Source: Paracoccaceae bacterium (GTDB taxonomy: Bacteria; Pseudomonadota; Alphaproteobacteria; Rhodobacterales; Rhodobacteraceae). From it: 64,000 bases of DNA. Position 1 is the first letter of the stretch, and each line of letters begins with the position of its first letter. The notes below the pieces were generated by a model, which saw only the letters and a list, made by a program, of their open reading frames with translations, was not told the DNA's origin and searched no databases. Below, piece after piece: positions 38,834 through 47,097 of the stretch. The translations under genes and the position numbers were made by a program. Location: positions 186,001 through 250,000 of the forward strand of contig JAHDXW010000001.1 in NCBI GenBank assembly GCA_023383015.1, given 5' to 3'.

Positions 38834-39640
38834 TCAGGCCCCCCAGATGTAGATCGCGCCGAACAGGAAGAGCCAGACGACGTCGACGAAGTGCCAGTAC
38901 CAGGCCGCCGCCTCGAAGCCCACGTGCTTGTCGGGCGTGAAATGCCCCTTCAGCGCCCGCATCAGGCAGACGAACAGGAAGATCGTCCCGATGATGACAT
39001 GTGCGCCATGGAAACCCGTCGCCATGAAGAAGTTGGCGCCGTAGATGTTTCCCGAGAAGCCGAAATGGGCGTGGCTGTACTCGTAGGCCTGCAGCGCGGT
39101 GAAGGCGATCCCCAGCAGGATGGCCAGGATCAGCCCGTTGACGAGGTCGCGGCGGTTGTTCTCGTGCACCAGCGCGTGGTGCGCCCAGGTCGCCGCCATT
39201 CCCGAGCACAGGAGGATCAGGGTGTTGATCAGCGGCAGGTGCCAGGGGTCGAAGGTCTCGATCCCGGCCGGCGGCCAGACGCCGTCGACCAAGGGGCTCA
39301 TCCCCGCCGGATCCATCGGATAGAGCGCGTGCTTGAAGAAGCTCCAGAACCAGGCCGAGAAGAACATCACTTCCGAGGTGATGAACAGGATGAAGCCGTA
39401 GCGCAGGCCGAGGCGCACAACCGGCGAATGGTCGCCGGCACGGCTTTCGGCCACGACGTCCGCCCACCAGCCGACCATGACGTAGGCGACCGCAGCGGCC
39501 CCGATCAGGAAGATCCACGGGCCGTTGCCATGCATCCACTGCACGGCCCCGAACAGCATCACGAAGCCGCCGGCCGCCCCGAGGAAGGGCCAGATGGACG
39601 GGTTGAGGATGTGGTAGTCGTGGTTCTTGGTGTGCGCCAT
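38834..39640 (-). CDS. ctaE: Cytochrome c oxidase subunit III
   Basis: 268 residues with seven hydrophobic helices. It contains [17 protein letters not shown] at the N-terminus, [17 protein letters not shown], the [22 protein letters not shown] loop and [13 protein letters not shown], followed by [14 protein letters not shown], all typical of aa3 oxidase subunit III. It stabilises subunit I and the proton supply. GAGGGA precedes the ATG. Order ctaC-ctaB-small ORF-ctaG-ctaE matches the Paracoccus/Rhodobacter cluster. Confidence 0.97.
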   Translation of the reverse strand: MAHTKNHDYHILNPSIWPFLGAAGGFVMLFGAVQWMHGNGPWIFLIGAAAVAYVMVGWWADVVAESRAGDHSPVVRLGLRYGFILFITSEVMFFSAWFWSFFKHALYPMDPAGMSPLVDGVWPPAGIETFDPWHLPLINTLILLCSGMAATWAHHALVHENNRRDLVNGLILAILLGIAFTALQAYEYSHAHFGFSGNIYGANFFMATGFHGAHVIIGTIFLFVCLMRALKGHFTPDKHVGFEAAAWYWHFVDVVWLFLFGAIYIWGA

Positions 39641-39673
39641 GGATCCCTCGGCTCGCCTGTTACAGGGCTCGGC

Positions 39674-40237
39674 TCAGTTGGTGGGCCCGGCCGCCGCAGA
39701 ATCTGCGGGCAGCGCGGTCCGGTGGAAGGTATAGGACAGCGTGATGGTGTGGACAAAGCGCCCTTCCGCATCCTCCACCATCGCGGGATCGACGAAGAAG
39801 GTCACCGGCATCTCCACCCGCTCGCCCGGGGCGAGCACCTGCATCTCGAAGCAGAAGCAGGAAATCTTGGTGAAGAAGCCGCCGGCGGAATAGGGCGTGA
39901 CGTTGTAGCTCGCGGTTCCGGCCACGGTCTCGTCGGTGGGGTTCCATGCCTCGTAGAAGGCCAGCCCCGTCTCGCCGACGCGCACCGTCATCTCGCGCTG
40001 CACGGGGCGGAAGCCCCATGGCATGTCGCGGTCTTTCGAGGCGTCGAACCTCACCGTGACCGTCCGCTCCAGCACGGTGCCCGGAGCGGCCGCGGCCGTC
40101 GCGGTGGTGCCGCCGTATCCGGTGACCCGGCAGAACCAGTCGTAAAGGGGCACCGCCGCCCAGGCCATCGCCGCCATGAAGGCGATCACCCCGACAAGGG
40201 CCGCGGCGGTGCGGCGGTTGGCGCGCGAGGGGGTCAT
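39674..40237 (-). CDS. ctaG: Cytochrome c oxidase assembly protein CtaG/Cox11
   Basis: 187 residues: a short cytoplasmic N-terminus, one membrane helix (ALVGVIAFMAAMAWAAVPLY), the YDWFCRVTGYGG link and a periplasmic beta domain with the copper-binding KISCFCFEMQ motif. Cox11 inserts copper into the CuB site of subunit I. The ATG at 40237 overlaps the end of the small upstream ORF. Length is normal for the family. Confidence 0.95.
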   Translation of the reverse strand: MTPSRANRRTAAALVGVIAFMAAMAWAAVPLYDWFCRVTGYGGTTATAAAAPGTVLERTVTVRFDASKDRDMPWGFRPVQREMTVRVGETGLAFYEAWNPTDETVAGTASYNVTPYSAGGFFTKISCFCFEMQVLAPGERVEMPVTFFVDPAMVEDAEGRFVHTITLSYTFHRTALPADSAAAGPTN

Positions 40238-40428
40238 CGGGAGGGCTCCGCAGGTTCGGCCAGCCCGGGGCGGAGACCGTGGTCGAACCCCTCGATCATG
40301 CCGCCGCCGGCAAGCTTGACCACCGTCAGCCCGAACACCAGCGCGACGAAGGCGCCAAGCGCGATTCCCAGGCCCAGGTTGCGCCCCATGCGCCGGCGGT
40401 GCAGCTCGTGCTCGGCCCGGATCGGCAT
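40234..40428 (-). CDS. Small membrane protein of the cytochrome oxidase cluster, 64 residues
   Basis: 64 residues: polar N-terminus (MPIRAEHELHRRRMGRN), one membrane helix (about 18-40) and a short C-terminal tail, a predicted N-in, single-pass protein. Its ATG overlaps the ctaB stop (TGATG) and its stop overlaps the ctaG ATG, so it is translationally coupled on both sides. The same position in Rhodobacterales/Paracoccus oxidase clusters holds a short ORF of this shape, sometimes called an oxidase assembly factor. Function unproven. Confidence 0.82.
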   Translation of the reverse strand: MPIRAEHELHRRRMGRNLGLGIALGAFVALVFGLTVVKLAGGGMIEGFDHGLRPGLAEPAEPSR

Positions 40429-41372
40429 CACCAGCCCCCCATTCCGAACGGTGCAAGCAGCCTTCCCGCAAGGATCGCCCCGAAATGCAGGAACAGGAAC
40501 AGCAGCGACAGGCGGAAGAACTTCCGCTCGGCCAGGTAGCGGTCGGCCTCCGCCTCGGCCTCGTCGCGGCGCCAGATGCGCCAGGCCCCGGCCAGGAACA
40601 TCCCGTTCAGGACCAGCGCCACGGCAAGGTAGAGCGGCCCGCCGATCGGCAGCGCCGCGATCGCCACCGCCGCCGCGGCCAGGATCATCGTGTAGGCCAG
40701 CACCTGCGTCCGCGTCGCCCGCCGCCCGTGGGTGACGGTCAGCATCGGCACCTGCGCGCTGTCGTAGTCGCTGCGGGTGAACAGCGCCAGCGCCCAGAAA
40801 TGCGGCGGCGTCCACAGGAAGATCAGCGCGAACATCGCCCAGGCCTCCAGCGGCATCGTCCCGGTTGCCGCCGCCCAGCCGATCACCGGCGGAAAGGCGC
40901 CGGCGGCCCCGCCGATGACGATGTTCTGAGGCGTCGTCCGCTTCAGCCACATGGTGTAGACCACGGCATAGAAGAAGATCGTGAAGGCCAGAAGCCCTGC
41001 GGCGACCCAGTTCGTCGCCAGCCCCAGCATCATCACCGCCAGCCCCGACAGCGTTACCCCGATCGCCATCGCCTCGCGCGGGGCGATCCGCCCGGCCGGC
41101 ACCGGCCGCCCGCGGGTCCGCCGCATCAGCCGGTCGATGTCGGCGTCCCACCACATGTTCAGCGCCCCGGAGGCACCGGCCCCCAGCGCGATGAACAGGA
41201 TCGCGGCAAGCTGCTCGACCGGGTGCAGCGCCCCGGGCGCCACCGCCATCCCGACCGCGGCGGTGAACACGACAAGCGACATCACGCGCGGCTTGAGCAG
41301 CACCACATAATCGCCGAAGCTGGGTTCGGCGGGCTGGTCGCTGACGGTCTCGTTCATCCTCGCGTCGGTCAT
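40428..41372 (-). CDS. ctaB: Protoheme IX farnesyltransferase (heme O synthase)
   Basis: 314 residues, UbiA-type membrane prenyltransferase with about nine helices. The first Asp-rich motif is NMWWDADIDRLMRRT and the second region is the TPPHFWALALFTRSDYDSAQVPML loop with conserved YxxAxVPM. It attaches farnesyl to protoheme to give heme O, the precursor of heme A for aa3 oxidase. An ATG start with GGGAG upstream; stop overlaps the next small ORF. Confidence 0.96.
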   Translation of the reverse strand: MTDARMNETVSDQPAEPSFGDYVVLLKPRVMSLVVFTAAVGMAVAPGALHPVEQLAAILFIALGAGASGALNMWWDADIDRLMRRTRGRPVPAGRIAPREAMAIGVTLSGLAVMMLGLATNWVAAGLLAFTIFFYAVVYTMWLKRTTPQNIVIGGAAGAFPPVIGWAAATGTMPLEAWAMFALIFLWTPPHFWALALFTRSDYDSAQVPMLTVTHGRRATRTQVLAYTMILAAAAVAIAALPIGGPLYLAVALVLNGMFLAGAWRIWRRDEAEAEADRYLAERKFFRLSLLFLFLHFGAILAGRLLAPFGMGGW

Positions 41373-41426
41373 CGGTGGCGCGCTCCCGCGGGGCCGTGCG
41401 GCGACGGCCCCCCGCTCCCCGGTCGC

Positions 41427-42293
41427 TCAGTCCGACTGCGCAAGCCGCGTCGTGCGCGGCACGCCGCCATGGGCCGCGATGGCCTGGTCCAGCCATGCGT
41501 CATAGACTTCCTGGCTGACCACCTTCACCGTGATCGGCATGTAGGAATGGTCCTTGCCGCAGAGTTCCGAGCACTGGCCAAAATAGATCCCCTCGCGGTC
41601 GGCGCTGAACCACAGCTGCGCGAGCCGCCCGGGCACCGCGTCCTGCTTCACCCCGAAGGCCGGCACCGTCCATGAATGAATGACGTCGGCCGCCGTCACC
41701 TGCATGACGATGGTCTTGCCGATCGGCACCACCACCGCGGTGTCGGTTGCCAGCAGGTAGTCGGAGGGCGCGTAGCCGTTCGACTCGAGGTCCTCGCGCG
41801 CCAGCATGAAGCTTGCGAACTCGAAGCCGTGGTCGACGTATTCGTAGTTCCAGAACCACTGCATGCCGGTCGCCTTGATGGTGATGTCGGCCTGCGGGAT
41901 CTCCTGCTGCTTGAACAGCACCGGCAGCGAGAAGGCGCCGATGACGACCAGGATCACGATCGGCACCACCGTCCAGGTCACCTCGAGCGGCGAGTTGTGC
42001 GTGAACCGCGCCGGCACCGGGTTGGCGCGGCGGTTGTAGCGCAGCACGACAATGGCCAGCAGCGCCACCACCAGCAGCACGATCGCGGTGATGATGACCA
42101 GGACGAAGTTGTCCAGGAAGTGGAAGTCCGCGGCAAGCTCGGTGGCCGCGGGCTGCAGCCCCATCGCCCGGTCGACCGGGCGCCCCACCGTCTCGAGCGC
42201 CGGCAGCCCGGCGTCCTGCGCCAGTGCCGGCAGCGCCGCGAGGCCCGCCGGAACCGCCGCCGCCACGCCCGCGTGAATGGTCGGAATGCGCAT
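41427..42293 (-). CDS. ctaC: Cytochrome c oxidase subunit II
   Basis: 288 residues. A signal peptide (to about residue 25) and two membrane helices precede the periplasmic cupredoxin domain. The CuA site is complete: His in DVIHSWTVP, then [14 protein letters not shown] with both cysteines, the glutamate, the histidine and the methionine. Aromatic patch [10 protein letters not shown] mediates electron entry. GGGAAG precedes the ATG. First gene of the minus-strand oxidase cluster; the intergenic region to divergent tldD must hold its promoter. Confidence 0.97.
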   Translation of the reverse strand: MRIPTIHAGVAAAVPAGLAALPALAQDAGLPALETVGRPVDRAMGLQPAATELAADFHFLDNFVLVIITAIVLLVVALLAIVVLRYNRRANPVPARFTHNSPLEVTWTVVPIVILVVIGAFSLPVLFKQQEIPQADITIKATGMQWFWNYEYVDHGFEFASFMLAREDLESNGYAPSDYLLATDTAVVVPIGKTIVMQVTAADVIHSWTVPAFGVKQDAVPGRLAQLWFSADREGIYFGQCSELCGKDHSYMPITVKVVSQEVYDAWLDQAIAAHGGVPRTTRLAQSD

Positions 42294-42405
42294 GTTTGCT
42301 TCCCGTCTTGTGTTCCCTGGACCGGTGCGGCTTGGCTGCCGCCTTCCGGCGGGGAATCCCGCCGGCCCGTCGTTGCTTTAGGCTTCGAAGAACCATATCT
42401 CACCT

Positions 42406-42422
42406 CCACCGGCAAGCGGTGG
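42406..42422. repeat. Inverted repeat in the ctaC/tldD intergenic region
   Basis: CCACCG - GCAAG - CGGTGG, a perfect 6-base inverted repeat between the divergent ctaC and tldD genes. It could be an operator or an RNA hairpin in the tldD leader; nothing in the sequence decides. Confidence 0.3.
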
Positions 42423-42480
42423 TGTTGCGGCAAAGAGCCGCCATGCCGCCCGCGGCCCGCCTGAGCCCGGAAGGATGCCC

Positions 42481-43920
42481 ATGATCGCCGATGCTCCCCC
42501 GCCCTCCGACCCCTTCCGCCCGTTCGCGACCCATCTCGACGAGGCGGCGGCGCTGGCTACCCTGCGCCGCGCGCTCGCGGGGGCCGAGGATGGCGAGCTC
42601 TTCCTCGAGCGGCGGCGGTCCGAGCAGCTCCTCCTCGACGACGGGCGCATCCGCCAGGCGAGCTACGGCGCCGCCGAGGGGTTCGGCCTGCGCGCGGTCA
42701 GTGGCGAGATCGCCGGCTATGCGCATTCCACCGAGCTCTCCCAGCCCGCGCTCGACCGCGCGGCCGAGACGGCGCGCCTTGCCGTCGGCGCCGGCGGCGG
42801 CGAGCTGGCTGCGCCGCCGCGCCCCACCAACCGCCGCCTCTACCCTGCCGTCGACCCGCTCGAGGGTACGGAGTTCGCCGCCCGCATCGCCACGCTGCGC
42901 GAGATCGACGCGTTCGCCCGCGCCCTCGACCCCAGGGTCGTGCAGGTGTCGGTGGCGCTCGCCGCCTCGCTGCAGGAGGTCGAGATCCTGCGTCCGGAGG
43001 GGCTCCGGCTCGCCGATGTCCGCCCGATGGCCAGGCTCACCGTCACGGTGATCGTCGAGCGCGGCGGCAGGCGCGAAAGCGGCACCGCCGGCGGCGGCGG
43101 CCGGGCCGGGATCGCGGCGCTGATCGGGCCTGCACGCTGGCAGGAGGTGGCGCGCGAGGCGCTGCGCATCGCGCTTGTCAACCTCGAGGCGGTGGCCGCC
43201 CCGGCCGGAGTGATGGAGGTCGCGCTCGGTCCCGGCTGGCCGGGCATCCTGCTGCACGAGGCGGTGGGCCACGGGCTCGAGGGCGACTTCAACCGCAAGA
43301 CCTCCTCGGCCTTCTCGGGGCTGATGGGCCGGCGGGTGGCCGCGCCGGGGGTGACGGTGGTCGACGACGGCACACTGCCCGGCCGTCGCGGCTCGATCAC
43401 CATCGACGACGAGGGCACGCCCTCGGGACGCACCGTCCTGATCGAGGACGGCATCCTGACCGGCTACATGCAGGACCGCCAGAACGCCCGGCTGATGGGT
43501 GCGGCCCCCACCGGCAACGGCCGGCGCGAGAGCTTCGCCCACATCCCGATGCCGCGCATGACCAACACGCTGATGCTGGCCGGCACGGCCGACCCCGCCG
43601 GCATCGTCGCGGCGGTGAGGGACGGCATCTGGGCGGTGGGCTTCGGCGGCGGCCAGGTCGACATCACCAACGGCAAGTTCGTATTCTCCTGCACCGAGGC
43701 CTACCGGGTGCGCGACGGCCGCATCGAGGGGCCGGTGAAGGGCGCCACGCTTATCGGCGACGGGCCGACAGCGCTGGGGCGCATCCGCGCCATCGGAAAC
43801 GACCTCGCGCTCGATCCCGGCATCGGCAACTGCGGCAAGGCGGGGCAGTGGGTGCCCGTGGGGGTCGGCCAGCCGACGCTCCTGATCGACGGGCTGACGT
43901 TGGGCGGCAGCGCCGCCTGA
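42481..43920 (+). CDS. tldD: Metalloprotease TldD
   Basis: 479 residues, normal for TldD. The zinc site is HEAVGHGLEGDFNRKTSSAFSG (HExxxH). The C-terminal NGKFVFSCTEAYRVRDGRI, IGNDLALDPGIGNCGKAGQWVPVGVGQPT is the conserved ending. TldD pairs with TldE/PmbA (also in this window) to degrade unfolded peptides and to mature modified peptides such as microcin B17. ATG 42481 is preferred: GGAAGG lies 6 bases before it but directly abuts the ATG at 42475. Confidence 0.96.
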   Translation: MIADAPPPSDPFRPFATHLDEAAALATLRRALAGAEDGELFLERRRSEQLLLDDGRIRQASYGAAEGFGLRAVSGEIAGYAHSTELSQPALDRAAETARLAVGAGGGELAAPPRPTNRRLYPAVDPLEGTEFAARIATLREIDAFARALDPRVVQVSVALAASLQEVEILRPEGLRLADVRPMARLTVTVIVERGGRRESGTAGGGGRAGIAALIGPARWQEVAREALRIALVNLEAVAAPAGVMEVALGPGWPGILLHEAVGHGLEGDFNRKTSSAFSGLMGRRVAAPGVTVVDDGTLPGRRGSITIDDEGTPSGRTVLIEDGILTGYMQDRQNARLMGAAPTGNGRRESFAHIPMPRMTNTLMLAGTADPAGIVAAVRDGIWAVGFGGGQVDITNGKFVFSCTEAYRVRDGRIEGPVKGATLIGDGPTALGRIRAIGNDLALDPGIGNCGKAGQWVPVGVGQPTLLIDGLTLGGSAA

Positions 43921-43965
43921 GCGGGCGAGGAAGGAGACGCCATGCCACCCGGCTGCGAGACGCCG

Positions 43966-43982
43966 TTCACCAGCCGTTAACC
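43966..43982 (+). promoter_or_regulatory. CtrA-like binding box upstream of dprA
   Basis: TTCA - seven bases - TTAACC, one mismatch from the CtrA consensus TTAA-N7-TTAAC, 50 bases before the dprA ATG. CtrA control of competence genes including dprA is known for Rhodobacter in connection with gene-transfer-agent uptake. The assignment here is by eye. Confidence 0.4.
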
Positions 43983-44032
43983 CTGACGCGCCAGAGTCCG
44001 AATCGAATGAGGCGGAGAGGGGCGGCGCGAAG

Positions 44033-45259
44033 ATGTCTTCTTCCCCCACACCCTTCACCCCACCCACCACGGAAGAGGAAAGGCTTGCCTTTCTCCGTCT
44101 CATTCGCTCCCGCCGGGTCGGCCCGGCCACCTTCCACCGGCTGATCGACGCGCACGGCACCCCGGCCGCCGCGCTCGCCGCCCTGCCTGCCGTCGCGCGT
44201 GCCGCCGGCGAGGAGGGATATGCACCCTGCCCGGCCGAGTCGGCGGCGGCAGAGCTTGCCGAAGGCCGCGCGCTTGGCGGCCGTCCGCTGTTCTTCGGCA
44301 TGCCCGACTACCCGCCCCAGCTCGCCGACCTGCCCGACGCCCCGCCCATGCTCTGGGTTCTAGGCGATCCGGCCCTTCTCGTCCGGCCGATGGTGGCACT
44401 GGTCGGCATGCGCAACGCCTCCTCGCTGGGCCTGCGGATGGCGCGTCGGCTGGCCGAGGGTCTGGGAATGTCGGGCCTCGTCGTGGTCTCGGGGCTGGCC
44501 CGCGGCGTCGATGCCGCCGCCCATGCCGCGGCACTGCCCACCGGCACGGTGGCCGCGGTGGCCGGCGGGATCGACATCGTCTACCCCGCCGAGAACGCCG
44601 CCCTCGCGGCCGAGATCGCCTCGCGCGGTGCGCTGCTCTCCGAACACCCGCCCGGTCTGGCTCCGCAGGCCCGCCATTTCCCGGTCCGCAACCGGATCGT
44701 CGCTGGCCTCGCGCTCGGCGTGGTCGTGGTCGAGGCCGCCGAACGGTCGGGCAGCCTCATCACCGCCCGCGCCGCGCTCGACCAGGCCCGCGTGGTCATG
44801 GCCGTTCCCGGCCACCCGCTCGACCCCCGCGCGGCCGGCACCAACGCGCTCCTGCGCGAGGGGGCGGTGCTGGTCCGCGACACCGAGGATGCCGCCGCGG
44901 CGCTCGCCCCGGCGCTTGCCACCCATGCCGCCGATGCCGCCGCGCGCCGGCGCGTTGCGGCGCCGGAGCCTGCCGCCGCGGCGATGCGCCCGGCGCCGTC
45001 CCAGCCCGCGGCCGCGCCGCGCCCGGCCGGCGACGGGGCGCCCGCGCCCCGACCGTTGGCCGCGGCCGCCGCCCTCGCCACAGCGCGCGAGCTGCACGGG
45101 GCCATCCTCGACCGGCTCGGTGCGGCGCCGCTGGCCGAGGACCAGCTGCTGCGCGACCTCGCCCTTCCGCCTGCCACGGTGGCCCCCGCGCTGCTCGACC
45201 TCGAGCTCGACGGCCGCATCGCCCGCCAGCCCGGCGGCCTCATCGCCCGGCTGCACTGA
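44033..45259 (+). CDS. dprA: DNA-processing protein DprA
   Basis: 408 residues. An N-terminal helical segment (LAFLRLIRSRRVGPATFHRLI) precedes the Rossmann-like DprA core with VALVGMRNASSLGLRMARRLA, SGLARGVDAAAHAAAL, VAGGIDIVYPAEN, FPVRNRIVAGLA and VPGHPLDPRAAGTNALLREGA. A Pro/Ala linker (about 295-345) leads to a C-terminal winged-helix domain. DprA loads RecA on incoming single-stranded DNA during natural transformation. Confidence 0.95.
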   Translation: MSSSPTPFTPPTTEEERLAFLRLIRSRRVGPATFHRLIDAHGTPAAALAALPAVARAAGEEGYAPCPAESAAAELAEGRALGGRPLFFGMPDYPPQLADLPDAPPMLWVLGDPALLVRPMVALVGMRNASSLGLRMARRLAEGLGMSGLVVVSGLARGVDAAAHAAALPTGTVAAVAGGIDIVYPAENAALAAEIASRGALLSEHPPGLAPQARHFPVRNRIVAGLALGVVVVEAAERSGSLITARAALDQARVVMAVPGHPLDPRAAGTNALLREGAVLVRDTEDAAAALAPALATHAADAAARRRVAAPEPAAAAMRPAPSQPAAAPRPAGDGAPAPRPLAAAAALATARELHGAILDRLGAAPLAEDQLLRDLALPPATVAPALLDLELDGRIARQPGGLIARLH

Positions 45260-45327
45260 CCGGCGCCGGGGCCGCGGGACGGTCCGCGGGACAGAGTTGA
45301 CGCTTCCTGAACCCCGGCGGCCAACGC

Positions 45328-45339
45328 ATTGATTTCAAT
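45328..45339. repeat. Short palindrome upstream of asd (ATTGA-TT-TCAAT)
   Basis: A 12-base inverted repeat in a small AT-rich island, 130 bases before asd. TTGAT at 45329-45333 resembles a half FNR/FixK box, but the other half (ATAAT) matches poorly. Confidence 0.3.
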
Positions 45340-45351
45340 AATTGCCACGGC

Positions 45352-45369
45352 CGTCCCATGCATGGGACG
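45352..45369. promoter_or_regulatory. Perfect 18-base palindrome upstream of asd
   Basis: CGTCCCATG-CATGGGACG, a perfect palindrome with no loop, 99 bases before the asd ATG and 12 bases after the AT-rich palindrome. Flanking GCCA (45344-45347) and TGGC (45371-45374) extend the symmetry imperfectly. This looks like a dimeric regulator site; the regulator is unknown. Confidence 0.5.
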
Positions 45370-45468
45370 CTGGCCCCCGCGGGCGCGACCGGGGGCGGCC
45401 CGCGCGAATCCGCTTTTCCCGCGCGGGGCTTTGCGATAAGGCCGCGCGCGTCTGTGTAGGAGGCCGGC

Positions 45469-46491
45469 ATGGGCTATCGTGTCGTCGTCGCCGGGGCCAC
45501 GGGGAACGTGGGCCGCGAGATGCTGAACATCCTCGCCGAGCGGGAGTTCCCCGTCGACGAGATCGCCGCCCTCGCCTCGCGGCGCAGCCTCGGCACCGAG
45601 GTCAGCTTCGGCGACCGGACCTTGCGGACGAAGGACATCGAGACCTTCGACTTCACCGGCTGGGACATCGCCCTCTTCGCCATCGGCTCGGGCCCGACCA
45701 GGGAATACGCGCCGCGGGCCGCCGGGGCGGGCTGCGTGGTGATCGACAACTCCTCGCTCTACCGCTACGATCCGGCGATCCCGCTGATCGTGCCCGAGGT
45801 CAACGCCGAGGCGATCCGCGGCTACTCCAACCGGAACATCATCGCCAACCCCAACTGCTCCACCGCCCAGATGGTGGTGGCGCTTAAGCCCCTTCACGAC
45901 CGGGCGCGGATCAGGCGGGTGGTGGTGTCGACCTACCAGTCGGTCTCGGGCGCCGGCAAGGAGGCGATGGACGAGCTCTGGTCGCAGACCAAGGGCATCT
46001 ACGTTCCCGGCCAGGAGGTGGCGCCGAAGAAGTTTGCCAAGCAGATCGCCTTCAACGTCATTCCCCACATCGACGTCTTCATGGAGGACGGCGCCACCAA
46101 GGAAGAGTGGAAGATGGCGGCCGAGACCAAGAAGATCCTCGACCCCGCCATCAAGGTCACCGCGACCTGCGTGCGGGTGCCGGTGTTCGTGGGCCACTCG
46201 GAGGCGGTGAACGTCGAGTTCGAGGAGTTCCTCGACGAGGACGAGGCCCGCGAGATCCTGCGCGAGGCGCCGGGCGTGCTGGTCGTCGACAAGCGCGAGC
46301 CGGGCGGCTACGTGACCCCGGTGGAATGCGTCGGCGAGTACGCCACCTATGTCAGCCGCATCCGCCAGGATTCGACCGTCGAGAACGGGCTGAACCTGTG
46401 GGTCGTCTCGGACAACCTCAGGAAGGGCGCGGCGCTGAATGCGGTCCAGATCGCCGAGACGCTGGGCAACCGGGTGCTGAAGAAGGGCTGA
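45469..46491 (+). CDS. asd: Aspartate-semialdehyde dehydrogenase
   Basis: 340 residues. NADPH loop VVAGATGNVGREML, nucleophile in IANPNCSTAQM, and VSTYQSVSGAGKEAMDEL. It reduces aspartyl phosphate to the semialdehyde, the branch to lysine/diaminopimelate, methionine and threonine. A strong ribosome site (TAGGAGG) precedes the ATG. The 209-base upstream gap contains two palindromes. thrC, a later step of threonine synthesis, is 7 kb away on the other strand. Confidence 0.97.
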   Translation: MGYRVVVAGATGNVGREMLNILAEREFPVDEIAALASRRSLGTEVSFGDRTLRTKDIETFDFTGWDIALFAIGSGPTREYAPRAAGAGCVVIDNSSLYRYDPAIPLIVPEVNAEAIRGYSNRNIIANPNCSTAQMVVALKPLHDRARIRRVVVSTYQSVSGAGKEAMDELWSQTKGIYVPGQEVAPKKFAKQIAFNVIPHIDVFMEDGATKEEWKMAAETKKILDPAIKVTATCVRVPVFVGHSEAVNVEFEEFLDEDEAREILREAPGVLVVDKREPGGYVTPVECVGEYATYVSRIRQDSTVENGLNLWVVSDNLRKGAALNAVQIAETLGNRVLKKG

Positions 46492-46554
46492 CGGCGGCCG
46501 GCGGCGGGCCCTTCGGCGCGCCGCGCCGGCAGGCTCCGCCGCGACCGGCACGCC

Positions 46555-46956
46555 TCAGTCGAGGGGCAGGCCGTCGCTCGGGCGGCGGTACCCGGCGATC
46601 ATCTCCAGATCGTCGTCGTCCCAGCGGATCATGCCGACAAAGGCGTCCAGACGGGTCGCGCTGGAGGTGGACCAGGCGCGGCCCTCGCCGATCCTGACCT
46701 CCCCGGCGCTGATGCGCAGCACGCACTGGCGGTCGATGCTGATCCGCCCGCGGACGCCGAAGGTGTCGTCGTCGTCCTCGGTGCAGTCGCCCGTGAAGCT
46801 GCCGTTGCGGTTGATCTGGACGATGCAGCGGGTGTCCTCGCCGGCCACCACCCAGCTTCCCGCCAGGCTTCTTGCGGTGCAGGTGGAATCGGCATGACCG
46901 GCGCCGGGAATCACCAGTGTGGCCACCGCAGCAATGACAGTCGGCAGAATGCGCAT
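46555..46956 (-). CDS. Small secreted protein of unknown function
   Basis: 133 residues with a signal peptide (ILPTVIAAVATLVIPGAGHA). The mature 110 residues contain four cysteines and read as a small beta-barrel (SLAGSWVVAGEDTRCIVQIN, FGVRGRISIDRQCVLRI), with acidic EDDDDTFG and WDDDDLEM loops. SLAGSW is reminiscent of lipocalin-like starts but the match is too short to claim. GGAGGG precedes the ATG by a normal distance. Convergent with asd. Confidence 0.62.
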   Translation of the reverse strand: MRILPTVIAAVATLVIPGAGHADSTCTARSLAGSWVVAGEDTRCIVQINRNGSFTGDCTEDDDDTFGVRGRISIDRQCVLRISAGEVRIGEGRAWSTSSATRLDAFVGMIRWDDDDLEMIAGYRRPSDGLPLD

Positions 46957-47097
46957 CGGTCTTTCCCTCCATGTCCGGCGGCGCTGATGTCGCCGCGTTC
47001 GTCGCCCTCGGGCTCATTGTCCGGCCGTTCCTGCCGACCGCTTCCAATATGGGCCGAGGACTCGGGAGGGCAAGTTCTTCCGAATGGCATGCGCCCC

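Noticed and set aside
43942..43980. Twelve-codon frame with an AAGGAG site, a possible dprA leader peptide
   Set aside because: Too short to support; it has no regulatory codon run or attenuator hairpin, and its end coincides with the more convincing CtrA-like box.
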